Counted from the first letter of the stretch, positions 1-12,314 are shown. The stretch is 64,000 nucleotides of DNA from Phymorhynchus buccinoides (GCA_017654935.2 CM065698.1:46918016-46982015), one strand, 5' to 3'. Notes: generated by a model not told the origin, from the letters alone. Numbers and translations: made by a program.

Positions 1-689
1 AGTTAAAAGACGTTCGAATAGAACGCGTACGAACAATTACATGGACGTGAAAATTAACTTGTTTCATTGCACTTTTTTGCATTACTTTTACCAATATTTA
101 TCTCTCGGGAGATGCCACGAGACGCCAAAAACAAAATCAAAAATCAATTTTCAGCCGGGGACACTGCTTCCCTGGGCCCGCCACTGGGATGTTGGTCCTG
201 GACCTCAGTCCTGGACCTCTGCCTTTGTACTCCCAAAGCACTTTGGCCAATAGGAATTGTTCAGAAATAATTGAGGGGAGTAATTTCATGGTGTGTGGGA
301 GTGATCTTGCCTAATTCAATCGGTCAAACAGGGGAAGTTACTCTACCTTCAGGTAGATCGCCATACTTTATGTGTTTGAGTAGGAGTAGACTTACATCAC
401 TTAGAACACTGTGTGTCAGTCTAAGATTGATGTCATTTATATTGTTCTCTCAGTTTGTGTATGCTGGCCGCCCCTCATTTTTTAAAAAAAAAATGTTTGC
501 AAGTCACTGACTGGCATCCTGCAGGTTTCGAGCTTCGCCGCCATGCCGCTATTGTTTTTGACAGAGCAAGTTGAGGTAATTAACTGTAATTTTCACGAAG
601 TGCTCTCCCCTATTTTTTTTCCAGAAAATCGTCTATTTCCCATGCCTGTATAAGGCCATAATGGATCAACCCACAAACCAGTGGAGCGC

Positions 690-1755
690 CCGCCAAAATT
701 GCATTTCTTTACCGAGGAGAGCCAGATAGCTCTCAATTTGTACTTGCTGACTATGGCCACAGACTGTATTGTTTACATAAACGAGATTCTTGAACCACGA
801 GCCTTGCATGTTTGTGACTTCCTGTATCGTCTTTTAATCTGTAATGTGTCAAAATTGATCAAGTTTTCACGAAGTTATGATTTTTTAAAGTTAAAAATGA
901 AAATGTTAGTTGTCCGACGAAGAATTTTGGCATTTCTTGAACGGTATCGTAGATGATTAAGGCGATTTTGACTGCTCTTTAGCGAGGTAACTTGTAGAAA
1001 TCGATTGAGTAGAGGTTACAGGATTCATACAGTCTTTGAAGGTCTGAGAAATGGAGTGCCATTTTCAAGTCTTTGGAGATTGGCTTTGGTCTGTGAAAAT
1101 TGTGAAATGGTTTGTGAAAAAGTAATTGATGACGTTTAAAAAAGTCATTGACGCAGTAAAATAGTTTTGGTTTGCTTCCAGAATTAATAAAGAAGCAATT
1201 TAATGTTGCTTATTTTCTGATATCCACTGTTTGACGATCTAGTTCTGTCTAGCAGACTTCCCCCTCGATTTGTCAAGAGTTAGTTCCCTTCCTGGATTCG
1301 CTATATCCGGGTCTTTTGGCTACACCGGTGCAACTTGAGTGATCGTGATTGAAGCAATCGAAGCAAAAGAAGTTGAAAATGCCTGGCAGCTGCCATTTCA
1401 ATGAGAAGTGGCTTGAAAAAGCCGAGTACAAGAAGTGGCTGCGAAAGCTCACTGCTGACAAACAACAGGTGTTCTACACTCAGTGCAAAAAATCGTGAGA
1501 GGTCTTTGAAAATTGGATAAAGGGTCTTTGAAAAGGTCTTTGAAAGTTTGTGAATTTTGATATGAAAAATCTGTATGAACCCTGGACCGTTGATAATATA
1601 CTTTGAAACTCTCGAAGCCAAAATCAATGATCTGACGCCAAAACTGATTGTGAAACCAAATGGCTTCAGTATAGAGATCATGGAGAAACTGTTGTAGGCT
1701 GCACTGTTTGCAAAGCCCTTCTTTGCAACGGACATTGTTTTGCACAATTTCATGA
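690..1755 (-). repeat. Dispersed repeat, truncated copy of the TGTGACCC-TIR element
   Basis: Read on the minus strand, blocks of this stretch match 61290-61760: a block around 1690-1755 matches 61300-61400, a block around 880-1000 matches 61500-61640, and CACAGACTG near 755 matches 61740. The middle differs. In both copies a Cys-containing peptide is open (NNVRCKEGLCKQCSLQQF here), but no complete ORF exists and I do not recognise the protein. Probably a transposon-derived remnant. Confidence 0.5.
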
Positions 1756-1860
1756 CACCTTACTTATTAATGTTCTTTCAGTTATGTTGTATCTCTGTCA
1801 TGTTGTTGCACCTAACCTGAATTTAGTATACTTGAAACTTGAACTTATACATGTTTATTT

Positions 1861-1886
1861 TTCTCTCTCTCTCTCTCTCTCATCTC

Positions 1887-1940
<54 letters not shown>

Positions 1941-1954
1941 CTCATCTCTCTCTC

Positions 1955-2024
<70 letters not shown>

Positions 2025-2036
2025 TCTCTCTCTCTG
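1861..2036 (+). repeat. (CT)n microsatellite
   Basis: Nearly pure CT dinucleotide run with a few CA interruptions. It lies upstream of the last PLOD exon and may lengthen the intron's pyrimidine tract. The Leu/Ser ORFs it creates are not genes. Confidence 0.95.
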
Positions 2037-2212
2037 TCTGTGCATTGTCGTAAGGCGCGTGTGTGTTTGCTTGGTATTTTGGTCTACTTTATAATTTACT
2101 AGCTAAAATGTTTATTCATTAATTGTTTTTGCATTTTCTCTTTTCTGATGGCAAGATGTAGAAGCTATGCTTATTCTTAACCATGTGTTCGTTCGTTCTC
2201 TCTCTCTCTCAG

Positions 2213-2368
2213 GGTGGGGGCTGTCGGTTCATCCGCTATGACTGCTCCATCACGTCGCCCAGGAAGGGGTGGATGTTCATGCACCCGGGACGCCTCACCC
2301 ACTACCACGAGGGGCTGACCACCACCAACGGCACCCGCTACATCATGATCTCCTTCGTCGACCCTTAA
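2213..2368 (+). CDS. PLOD: Procollagen-lysine 2-oxoglutarate 5-dioxygenase (PLOD), terminal exon
   Basis: This exon encodes the last 51 residues of a lysyl hydroxylase, the ER-lumen Fe(II)/2-oxoglutarate enzyme that hydroxylates collagen lysines. It starts after an AG acceptor at 2211-2212 in phase 0 and begins [13 protein letters not shown], as in animal PLOD proteins. It continues [11 protein letters not shown], then [12 protein letters not shown], then TAA at 2366-2368. By family knowledge the His of YHEG is the third iron ligand and the Arg of GTRY binds 2-oxoglutarate; both are present. SFVDP is the usual PLOD terminus, so the reading frame end is intact. The rest of the gene lies upstream of the window. 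A second PLOD-type gene starts at 58435 in the same orientation; the N gap between them leaves their true linkage open. Confidence 0.93.
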   Translation, partial: GGGCRFIRYDCSITSPRKGWMFMHPGRLTHYHEGLTTTNGTRYIMISFVDP

Positions 2369-2622
2369 ATACCCCACAGTGTCACTGTTTGCAAAGGGCC
2401 TCTGCATTGTTACTTAGCTCAGGCGCTTTACTAACTACAGCCAAAAGTGCGCCATTTTGTGACCCAGCACCATGAAAAGGAACATTACAGAACTGTTTAA
2501 ACACAATTCTTTTCGAGAATTATTCTACTCAATTCGGACCTCTACTACTCTTCAAAATTGAAAATAATGCTAGATTCGGAATCATTTTCAGTGAATCATT
2601 GTTTGAATGGTTAATGAATAAA
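2369..2622 (+). other. Probable 3' UTR of PLOD with candidate poly(A) signal
   Basis: After the stop codon there are about 90 bases of unique sequence, then a TIR element starts at 2458. The first AATAAA after the stop is at 2617-2622, inside that element. If used, the transcript's end is supplied by a transposon. No transcript evidence is available here. Confidence 0.4.
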
Positions 2623-3313
2623 ACTACACATTGTGCCACAAAGCTACTCATTTCAGCTATCAAGATTGTGTCATAGAAAAAAACTCTACACCGATCTGAG
2701 TGTCCCCAAAACAAAACCACTACAAAAAGCAAAAATCAGAGACCAAATTGTGGTCTAAGGGAGTGAAGCAAATTGAGAAGGGACCAAGGTATTGTAGTGC
2801 GCACAGATTTACTTCCCTTGAAGCAAATGCATCAAATTGGACAGCTACCTTAATTCCGGAACATATATGGACATATATGACTGGAAATGAGTTAAGTGTC
2901 AAAATGGACCATTTTGAGAACATTATACATTGGAATGCTTCAGGGGACAATTCTGTTTCTAATGATACAATAACCATTCTTGTGTCTTGTTCCTTTCCAT
3001 AGTTGTGAGCATTTAAAGTTAGCAGGGTGAGGGTTGGACATTTTGAAAAAAACATACTGTCTAAAGTCTAGCCTAGCTGAAAAAAAATGCATTGACCTAC
3101 TCGTTTTAAAGCACTTATAAGACCACTTAGAGATCATATTAAAGATTATCCTTTATAAATATGAAAGATAAGATGTTAGAGAACACAAAAATACCCATTA
3201 AACTCAAAATTCACAAAAAAGTAGATTTTTGACTTTGCAAGCTTTGTTGTGAAAGAAACTAGCCCAGCGACGTAATATTATCCCTTTTATCCCTTTCGTG
3301 GTGCTGGGTCACA
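2458..3313. mobile_element. TIR element, copy A (TGTGACCC ends)
   Basis: The left end reads TGTGACCCAGCACCA and the right end is its inverse, TGGTGCTGGGTCACA, about 24 bp of terminal inverted repeat with few mismatches. The body has no ORF. Blocks at 2520-2690 and 2990-3313 recur at 62750-62911 and 61970-62260 in the second PLOD gene, in swapped order. A non-autonomous DNA transposon is the likeliest reading. Confidence 0.65.
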
Positions 3314-3724
3314 TTTTCCTCCAAAGAACCATAAAAGAAAGAGAAGTCACAAACTTTCAAGTTGTGGATGTTCATGCTGTACTGTAGTGTTTCCTTGAAA
3401 TGTCTTACTTTTGGAGTGTCTATAGTATGATAGTTGTTCGGTTCTATGTCTGTATGTGTGTGTGTTGTGTCCGTGGTCTAATCTCCAAGCTTTAACGTTT
3501 GGCATTGTCTCGGGAAATAGAAGGCATACATTGTTCAAACTTTGCACACATGTAGATGCCCTATGTAATTTTTGCAAACAATAATGATTTGATTGATTAA
3601 ATACTTAAATCAACACTGTATTTACAAGGATAACAAACAGATAACATTTTAGATTAAGTGTGTTAGAGAGTATTCAACAGACAAAACATGAGGTTAAGAA
3701 AGTTATTCCACAGTGACGTAATCC

Positions 3725-3842
3725 TCGATAGTTCATTGGTAGAGATCTTCTGCCTCGCATGCCAATGGATTCCGGGTCTGATTCTCACGGCAAAGGGCGC
3801 ATTTTAAAAAAATTAAAAAAACCATTTTTTTTTTTTTTTTTA
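3725..3842 (+). mobile_element. Possible tRNA-derived SINE fragment
   Basis: TAGTTCATTGGTAGAG resembles a tRNA A box, and GGGTCTGATTCTCA about 35 bases later resembles a degenerate B box. A-rich then T-rich homopolymers follow. The spacing suits a tRNA-like pol III promoter, but the cloverleaf is degraded and it is not called as a tRNA gene. Confidence 0.4.
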
Positions 3843-4211
3843 GTTGATCCATTAACGGATAGCTTCAGTTGTTACATTTAAAATGTATAGCAACTTGACA
3901 ATGAGACCCCACCCAATCTTAGTTGTTGTCCCAACATGTGCACTGTTCGAGGAGCCTTGAAGCTTTGCCTCGTGTTGTTATGTTGACTGAGTCATGAGAC
4001 AACATCCAACGGCACAAGGGCAGCGTGGTCACCTCGCGCCCCCTAAGAAGTACGGGTAACAAACTTGCAGGGGGGCCTGTGGATATCCATGTTCCTTGAG
4101 CGTCTTCCTATCTGTGCTCAATAAAGTCACAGTCCTTGGAATGGAAGATTTCACAGAAAAACAAAGTGTGTGTGTGTTGGTCAAGACGCTACTCCCTTTA
4201 GCACCCCGCTC

Positions 4212-4536
4212 CAGTAAAAGGTAAAGATGTGCCACCCCAGCATTCCTCGGTTAATTGTATTTTCCTTTTGCCTTTCTTACCAATACATAAAGCTGTATTT
4301 TAGGAAAAATTTAGCTAATAACATTTTTGGAATACTAACCCTAGCCCTAAACCTAACCCGACCCCCACTATGTACTGCAGTATACCGCGATTTTGTCACA
4401 GTTGTGGTTCCTTGCGTTTTTCCGTCTTATATACGGGGGCGGTAGGGTTAGGGTTAGGGATAGGGTTAGGGATAGGTTTAGTATTCCAAAAAGGTTATAG
4501 CTAAAATGTTCCTAAAATACAGCTTTATGTAGGTAA
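4212..4536. mobile_element. Palindromic MITE with TTAGGG-like core, cut by gap
   Basis: Starts with GGTAAAGATG and TCGGTTAATTG. The second half is the inverse of the first: ATACATAAAGCTGTATTTTAG is mirrored near 4505-4530. The centre holds CCTAACCC and, inverted, GGGTTAGGGTTAGGG runs. The copy at 40607-40921 is complete; this one stops at the assembly gap, so the gap probably begins inside the second arm. Confidence 0.75.
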
Positions 4537-5036
4537 NNNNNNNNNNNNNNNNNNNNNNNNNNNNNNNNNNNNNNNNNNNNNNNNNNNNNNNNNNNNNNNN
4601 NNNNNNNNNNNNNNNNNNNNNNNNNNNNNNNNNNNNNNNNNNNNNNNNNNNNNNNNNNNNNNNNNNNNNNNNNNNNNNNNNNNNNNNNNNNNNNNNNNNN
4701 NNNNNNNNNNNNNNNNNNNNNNNNNNNNNNNNNNNNNNNNNNNNNNNNNNNNNNNNNNNNNNNNNNNNNNNNNNNNNNNNNNNNNNNNNNNNNNNNNNNN
4801 NNNNNNNNNNNNNNNNNNNNNNNNNNNNNNNNNNNNNNNNNNNNNNNNNNNNNNNNNNNNNNNNNNNNNNNNNNNNNNNNNNNNNNNNNNNNNNNNNNNN
4901 NNNNNNNNNNNNNNNNNNNNNNNNNNNNNNNNNNNNNNNNNNNNNNNNNNNNNNNNNNNNNNNNNNNNNNNNNNNNNNNNNNNNNNNNNNNNNNNNNNNN
5001 NNNNNNNNNNNNNNNNNNNNNNNNNNNNNNNNNNNN
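4537..5036. other. Assembly gap (500 N)
   Basis: Exactly 500 Ns, the usual placeholder for a gap of unknown length. The two Met-X ORFs read across it are artefacts. Sequence left of it, including the first PLOD exon, may not truly be contiguous with the rest. Confidence 0.98.
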
Positions 5037-7039
5037 TCAAGGTATATCGTGCACATCAGTTTTTTTCGTTTTGAAAAATTTAATCCATCGTATTCATACA
5101 TTATGGTCGTTATAAATTATTTGAACTGGTCGAGCTCATTTTTAAAGCTGTTTAGTATTAGTTGCTCTCTATGTTGTTGGTATTGATTCATAAAGGTGCA
5201 ACTCTGTTAGTATATCAGAATATTTTCTGTGTTAGTTTTACAAAATTCAAATAAATATTTATCAGATGCTATTTCTTGTCTGTCAATAATTTGTTAGTTT
5301 GAAAAATATAATCTGATTGTCATTTAAATCAGCACTATTATAACCTAATCTTAATAACTTTTATTAGATCACCTCTTATTCTCCTTTGCTTTTCAACTTG
5401 AAGATTCAGGCGTTGAAAGGGTTCTAATATACCAAACATTTGATTTTTATTTATTATCATATCAATGTCTGGTTATTTAAATAGCTTAAGCCTGCGTATT
5501 CCTTTTTTAGTTTGTAAGGAAACGCAATTTAAAAACTTAACTATTACATCATCATGAATATGAGTTATCAATTTAAATTTTCATCAAAAATTACACCAAG
5601 ATCCTTTTTCTTTTTGTGTACTTTGATATAACATAGTTGGTACCCTCTTTAAGTCACAGCTTTGAGTCTGTCTTCATAGCATAATTTCTGGCTCCAATAA
5701 TATCATCATGAAATTGTGTTCCAAACCAAAGCCAGATAATTGTCCGGCTACTTGACCGCGTGGGCCTCAAGAAAGAGGAAAAACCTTTTGCAAATCTGCA
5801 ATTTTAGCACTAGGTAATTGAATACTCACTGTTGTCTGAATGCTTCCTATCACTTGTCAAAATTGGGAGAATCCATAGATAAGTAATTTTTCTGTCAGGA
5901 ACGACGAGTCTGAGTTGATCGACTGACCTGCCTTTTATATCATTTCCCATGTCCTTCCGCGGAGTCATTGTGGGCACGTCATGCGTTCTGAACGGGGGGG
6001 GCGTGGCCAACGAATTTGTGGGAGTGAAAAACTTGCGTAACTTTGACTGACGCTAACAAACATCTGTTGAGTTATTATGTCTCTGTCAAGTCATGGGCGC
6101 GCGCAGTACAGGGGAGGTTCTTCCCAATACTTAGTCAGTGTTTCTCGATGAATTTGTCTCCGTTGCATGCTGACACTCGCACCACTGACGCACGTATACG
6201 CACCACGCAGAATCACGCACGCATGCATGGCGCGCTCGCGCACATACACACATACTTCACCGTGGTGCTGCTGCGCCACATACACACGACATGATGCACC
6301 TAAGCTTATATGCACGCACGGCGCCCCCGCCCCCCCCCCCCACACACATACACACACACCACACACACACACACAACAAACCAAGCATGCACGCCGCGCC
6401 TACACATATAAAAATCTATGCAGAGAAGTGCGGCTCAGCTTCGTACTCAACCTTACCAACAACACCTCCCATTGTCCACTGACTTATCTCCATTTAGGTG
6501 TCCACACTTGACAGCGCAGGAAGAACCTCAGGCAGGCTACATTTCAAAAAAATTATAGCTTTATAAATCCAGCAAGGCACTGTCCCATGTTTGACCAACA
6601 CCAGGCTCATCCCAGCACGCAGAGAAGATCGAGGACATTGACCAACAACTGTTATCCATTACCCTGTCGCACTGAATACAGACGGTGAAATTCATTTTTC
6701 CCTCCGAACCATCCGCGACTGGGGGTTACCTGAGGTCTGGCATCCATCAAACACAATAAATTTTTTTTTTAAATAAGGTGTTCCTGTTTTGACGCGGCAA
6801 GTCATGCTGGGGATCCACAGGAGAACCACTGGCTGGGTCATTGTAATTAGGGTTTCTTTTCCTTTGCTCTCTCATCTCTTAAGTTTATTTATATGTTACT
6901 CTTTGTATTACCCGGCCTCGGCCGGGTTTTTGCGATCGATTTGTGTGTGTGTGTGTGTCTGTCTGTGTATCGTTAATCTTACAAACTACTGTTGGACTTT
7001 GATTAAAATTGGGCAGGGAGTAGACACGCTTGAAAAGGA
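5037..7039. other. Intergenic, AT-rich then CA-rich
   Basis: No coding signal seen. 6330-6385 is a CA/C-rich microsatellite. 6911-6930 has a short GC-rich inverted repeat (CCCGGCCTCGGCCGGG) followed by a GT run, in the style of molluscan SINE-like repeats. Confidence 0.5.
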
Positions 7040-7300
7040 AGCTTCCTTTCGTTAATCAACACCGTGCTGACCTTGACCTTGAAGTTTGACCATGAAAGGC
7101 CGAAATTTCCTCTTTGGCTTGTAAATTTCCCCCCAGCTTATTTCGGAACTAGTGAACAGAGAGGCTTCAAATTTTGTGTGGTGGTGTACCATGGTGCAAG
7201 GAAAGTTTTGTATAAAAGTTCAGCTGTATCTCAATGACTAGTGAACAGAATCGCTTCACCATTTTTGGCTATGTATTACTTTCCCACCTTAAAACTACTT
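7040..7300. repeat. AAGGTCA-type dispersed repeat fragment
   Basis: Contains CTGACCTTGACCTTGAAG, then CTTCAAATTTTGTGTGGTGG with a following ACCATGG. The same phrases recur at 11540-12235, 38020-38540, 42810-43110 and 47280-47470. Probably a SINE or non-autonomous retroelement remnant; no ORF. Confidence 0.6.
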
Positions 7301-8345
7301 TTGGACATTGATTAAAATTTTTTATTGGGGGGTGGGGGCGGGGAGAGTACATAACTCTGGCCGGGTTGCATTGTCAAATGCTTGCTGCCGCTCGGAGATG
7401 CACTTGCAATGCGTTGCTGCCGCTCGCGATGCCCTTGTAAGTTATTCTTTTGTTCTCCGATCGACCCCGACCGAACTAGTGCCATAAATATCAATTGTTG
7501 ACTGTGGGCAATCTGAAAGAAGAAGAAGGGGAGAACACACACAACCCAGGACACACACTGTGTTTCTGCGGTTGCTCCATCAAATTGATGGAAAATGTTG
7601 AACTTTCGGACTTTGGGACACATTTTTTTATGTTTGAAGAGAGGTGATACAAATAGTTGGAAAACCGGTTAAATGTATTGAAAGGAGAGCAAAATAACCT
7701 TGATAGCGCTGTTCTGTGTTCTGTATGATGTAGACGTAGGTATAGGCCCGTCGCCGCCTGACTGCATACGATACGATGGGGATCCGATTTATATCCGGTT
7801 TGTGTCGATGTCTGTGAGTCATGATTCACTGTGAAATAGTTCGTGTAAAAGTAATTTCTGTTGTTTTCGTGCACTATACTCCTGTAGACCCCAATAGACG
7901 CTTTACATCAAATGTCCGTACAAAAACAGATAGGTTACTTCATCACAGATTCGTGTACGGGGGACTTTTCCAAATATAGACACAGAACTTCGGATTTCAT
8001 CAGATTCCATTTAGACAGTAGAATTCACGAGAATCTGCCTCAAAATGTCACAATCGGATCGGGAATGTTGTTGTTTTTTAAACCCTTTCACCGCCAACCA
8101 TATTTCAACAAAAAATGTCCATTAAAAATGACCTGGGTTAGAGAACAAAATCCATCTGCAGTATTGCGATTCTTCTGTGACATATATAAAACAAAGCCTA
8201 TCCTTACTTCCCAAAACTAAGACAATAAGGTCTTTGGATTATAGACCCCAATTTGATGCTTTCAGTGGACATAGGTGTTAAATCACTGTGGTTATAAAAT
8301 GCGACTTTGGCGGTGAAAGAGTTAATTTGATCTTGGATTATGTAT
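7301..8345. other. Intergenic, no supported gene
   Basis: A 102-codon ORF at 7912-8220 has no recognisable domain, no signal peptide and no supporting splice context. I see no gene here. Confidence 0.4.
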
Positions 8346-8555
8346 GGGGAAGACGGGGTAAAAATCGCATGGGTGGGTAAGAAGCCCACCCAATTATCTC
8401 ATGAAATAAAGAAACACTCAGTCACATTTACCATGAGACGAATTCTAGACATTAACGCTCGTCTCATGGCAAAATGAGACTGAAATTTGCTTATTTCATG
8501 AGATAATTGGGGTGGGCTTATTACCCGCCCATGCGATTTTTACCCCGTCTTCCCC
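8346..8555. mobile_element. Palindromic MITE, copy 1
   Basis: About 210 bp, almost one long inverted repeat: it starts GGGGAAGACGGGGTAAAAA and ends with the inverse, TTTTTACCCCGTCTTCCCC. Inner arms share TTATTTCATGAGATAATTGG. Two relatives lie at 25684-25839 and 26683-26902. TA dinucleotides flank the ends, so a TA target is possible. No coding capacity. Confidence 0.85.
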
Positions 8556-10009
8556 TAATTAGTAAAAGTTATTGCTAAAATTGTTATCTATCGCTCGTTA
8601 TAGTATTATCATGGGTGCATGCAGTGACCAAAGCTTATGCATGAACTTTCTATCACAACCCTTGATATTACAGTCATTTCAAGAGCATGGGTCCGTAAAG
8701 AAGAGCCTTATCTTCAGGCAGACCACTGCCTGAACCAGTATCAAACTGTCTGAATTCAGGCTTCAGGCAGACCCACATGCACCCCTGTATTATTGTATTG
8801 TCGCCTATTGTCACCATGTATGTTATGGACGCTGCAGCCTTCCTGCCCCTCAGTTAAAATGTCAGGAACCCCTTGACAGAATCGCTTCAAATTGTATGTA
8901 CGCTAGTGGTGTTTCACCTAGAGTAGAAGACATCCGTACATGAATTATATTATTGGCGCGTTGGTCTACGTTTGACCTTCAAACCCGAAATGTCTTCTTT
9001 GAAATTTGTTAAACCTTAGAGAGGGAGGAGAAATACATGGCAGCTAAATAACATTGTATTCGTCGCAGACAGTGACTACACCATCATTTTTCTTAATGCT
9101 TGACTGACAGTGTCAGTTCTTTTCTTGTCCGAATATTGTCTTATTTTAAAACGAATTGGAAAAATGTAGGAAGCGTAGGAAGTTTGCAAGCCGGGGGGGG
9201 GGGTGGGGGGGGCAGGCTTGGAAACAACAACAAAACTGGAGGGGGAGTGCAAGCGCACGGACAAGGTAGATGAATAGGTTAGTTAAGTTACACGTCTTAG
9301 TAAATGCTACAAAAAAACTATAATTAATATTTTAACTATAATCATAATCAAAACTAAAAAATCTATGAATGAAAGAAAACATGATGTGAATTGAAAGGAG
9401 ACAACAAACAAAGCATAAAAATACAACCATGTTTGGGGCGGATCAGCCAGTCATGGAAGAGGCGTGCAGAGGGGGTAGTTCCTAAGTGGTCAATAGTTGG
9501 GGTGGGGTGAGGTGGGGGGGGGGGGTGGCTTATGCCCTTCCCAGAAGCTGATGATAATTTGAATTTAAAAGAGGCAATCAAGGCTTCTCGTAAGCGAACA
9601 AGCTAAAACTATGACATGGGAGTACATTTCTCCCTCTTTTTATTATTTTCAATTTTTTTTTTTTTTTTCTGAGGGGGAGGAACCCCTGTAACCCCTCTCA
9701 AATACACATTTGATGTAGTACCCAAGTCCAAAGACATGTAACAATGTAACAACAATGAGGCCTATACATCAAATTAAAGAAAAGGAAAGTAAACATATCT
9801 GAGCCATCTAAAGGTCATTTCACATTGTAGCAAGACTTAGTTTTGGTGATGATTGAGTTTAAGAAAAGTCCAAGCCATATAAGAACAAACTTACTAAAAT
9901 AATTCATATCTATATGCAAAAAAAGTACTTTACTACTTATAGGGTAGGTCTAGCTTAGACCATATTTCATGGTAAATTGGACACATCATTATTGGAAATC
10001 AAACCTGGG
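8556..10009. other. Intergenic, no supported gene
   Basis: Short G-runs at 9193-9211 and 9512-9526, T-run at 9652-9668, and a small cluster of CAGGCAGACC phrases at 8716-8770. Nothing coding is recognised. Confidence 0.4.
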
Positions 10010-10150
10010 TCGAGTTTCTCTAGACGACGGTCGCCGGGCGCATAAATGTTACGCCAAAAGGGGCCGGGGTTCTAAGAAACCCTTTTAGAAAACGTTTGCG
10101 GAAAAAATATTACAAGTTCTTGTCTGATTGGTCAAAAAAAAAGAGTATTA
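10010..10150 (-). repeat. CAG-ended dispersed repeat, fragment
   Basis: Begins GGGTCGAGTTTCTCTAGACG and continues with TTACGCCAAAAGGGGCC and ACAAGTTCTTGTCTGATTGG. It is the inverse of one end of the elements at 36661-36990 and 32490-32575. Confidence 0.6.
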
Positions 10151-10224
10151 TTTTAGCTTAACTTTTTTTTTTTTTACTAATTCACACTGTTAAGACATTT
10201 CATTGATCAGAATAACACATCTAA

Positions 10225-10345
10225 CACTATTCAATTCAATTCAACTCAATTCAACAATTTTATTGTCTCCCAACAAGTGAAAAAAATTTGTTTTTCGGCA
10301 AGCACATAAGAAGGAAGACAAAATAAGACATTGTTATAAACTAAC
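10225..10345 (-). mobile_element. Non-LTR retrotransposon 3' tail (L2-like)
   Basis: On the minus strand this reads toward CAATAAAATTGTTGAATTG followed by repeated AATTG units, the pattern of L2-type 3' ends with short tandem tails. The decayed reverse transcriptase at 14165-14800 on the same strand may be the same element, separated by simple repeats; that link is inference. Confidence 0.45.
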
Positions 10346-10406
10346 GGAAGAGACAATTTGTAAAATAACATAAAACAACATGTAATTGACATAAAAACAT
10401 AGTTAT

Positions 10407-10410
<4 letters not shown>

Positions 10411-10443
<33 letters not shown>

Positions 10444-10702
10444 ACACGACACACACACACACACCACACACACACACACACACACATAACACACACACAC
10501 ACACAAACACACATTCTCCAAATGGGGCCTAACACATTATGTAGGCATATTCTATAAAAGCAAATGCATAACAATATAATGTCACAACACTTAACCTTCG
10601 AAGGCACATGCATACACACACCCGCGCGCGCACGCGCGCACGAGCGCACGCACACGCACGCGCACGCACACGCCGCCACACACAACACACACACACACAC
10701 TA
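10411..10702. repeat. (CA)n / (CG,CA)n microsatellites
   Basis: CA runs at 10411-10507, then a mixed CGCA tract at 10615-10702. Confidence 0.9.
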
Positions 10703-10835
10703 CAAACACAGCATGATAAAAGTCAACAAAGCAAAGAAAATAGTAAATCAGATGTAAAAAATAGTTGCAACACTACTAAAAATATTGTATGTGAAAGCAA
10801 AATAGAATGAATAAGAATTAAATCTTTCAACAGCC

Positions 10836-10866
<31 letters not shown>

Positions 10867-11185
10867 CTTGACCAACTAGTTGTTAAAAGTAAACAAAGCA
10901 TACACATAGTACATAATAGGTAAAATTTTAACAACAACACTAAACATTGTATGTAAAAGCAAATAGTAAGAATAAGAAAAAATTAAATCTCCCCCCCCCC
11001 ACCCACCCCCACCCCCCCACACACACACCAAATGCCAGACATGGATAACAAGTAAACAGAGAATAGAAATAGTATATAATAGATAACATATTAACAACAC
11101 TAAATATTGTATGTAAAAGAAAATAGTAATGATAACAAGAATGAAATCTTCACCCCACCCCCATCCCCCCACCGCACACCAACAC
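10703..11185. repeat. Three-copy tandem repeat, about 160 bp units
   Basis: Three successive units share AACACTAAA.ATTGTATGTAAAAG then A-rich sequence, and each ends in a C-rich run (10835-10852, 10990-11019, 11152-11173). The units have diverged. Confidence 0.7.
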
Positions 11186-11521
11186 ACCTAATACACATCC
11201 TACCACCACCTACCCCATCCAAACCCTCCACAAGAACACACTTGCAATAGTACACCCATATTCCCCATGGACATACCTGCAGTAAAAACCAATTAAAAAG
11301 TAATAATGTGTAGAGAAGCAGATGGATTAAAGACATAATATTAAGGAAAACTAGCGCCGCAACGCCCCGTACCGGTACCGCAATAGTACCGGTTAACGAC
11401 TTGTACAGTAAAACGCCAAAGTACCGGTACCGCTGGAGAGTAAGAACCGGTTTCGCCGGGTCCACCAACATATTATATTTTTAATTTTGTGGCTTGACTT
11501 GGTGAAAATACATTTTTTTTT

Positions 11522-12235
11522 TAGACCCCTACCACTTTCAAGGCATACCGATCTACCTGATCTTGACGTTGACCTTCATCGGTATGCAATCATCAGAACG
11601 GCCATAGGCCAAAGTTCCTACATGCCAAGTTGTTTGAAAATAAAACTTTTTTGTGAAGTAAAAGTCCCTCTAAATGACCCCAACGGGTAGTGTGGATCGT
11701 GGAGTTGTGGACGTTACGTTATAGCCCATTAACGATTTTCGGTTTTCCAAGGTCATACGCCCATGTGAAGGTCATGACGGTGATAATTTATGCTTGGATG
11801 CCTTCTCTCATGGTGACACGCCACCACACAAGACTGGGTGGAGGGGAAAACGAATTCGGTGTAATTTTTAAAGCAGGTTTGGGAGATATTGCGTTGGGAG
11901 AGTTAAAACACAATTTTTAAACCCCTACCACTTTCAAGGCATACCGATCCCGCTGACCTTGACCTTGACCTTCATTTGGTACGCCATCATCAGAACGGCC
12001 ATTAGCGAAAGTACATCCATGCTAAGTTTCAAGAATCTAAGACCTGCGGTGTGGAAGTTATGGCACCTTAACGATTTGCGGTTGTCAAGGTAATACACCA
12101 ACCTCAAGGTCAGGATGGCAAAAAGATTGCCCACAAATGCATTCTACTCTAGGTGATACACCATCATAAAAAATTTGAAGTGATTCGGTCTAGCGGTTTC
12201 GGGAGATCCTTGGGACAGACAGAAAAGAACAAATA
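11522..12235 (+). repeat. Two direct copies of an AAGGTCA-type SINE-like repeat
   Basis: Copy 1 starts at 11522 and copy 2 at 11919; both begin CCCCTACCACTTTCAAGGCA and contain TGACCTTGACCTTCAT-like sequence then ATCATCAGAACGGCCAT. Copy 2 ends near TTGGGACAGACAGAAAAG, like RTE-mobilised SINE tails. No ORF. Confidence 0.65.
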
Positions 12236-12314
12236 AGCAAACAAAAAAAGGAAACAAACCCAAACAGCTCGGATTTACTAACCGCAAGTGCGTGTGGAGC
12301 TGCGTGTGGTCCCC

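Larger units (their letters stand above)
1..2212 (+). other. Intron (last intron of first PLOD gene)
   Basis: No PLOD-like exon is visible here. The penultimate exon, which should encode the Fe-binding HxD motif, must lie upstream of the window. The intron ends in a CT-rich tract and an AG at 2211-2212. It holds a dispersed repeat on the minus strand (about 690-1755) and a long CT microsatellite (1861-2036). Confidence 0.6.

Noticed and set aside
4478..5101. ORFs of 171-207 codons on the minus strand
   Set aside because: They are read through the N gap and contain almost only X residues.
7912..8220. 102-codon ORF with an N-glycosylation sequon
   Set aside because: No domain, no signal peptide and no gene context; average length for chance in AT-rich DNA.
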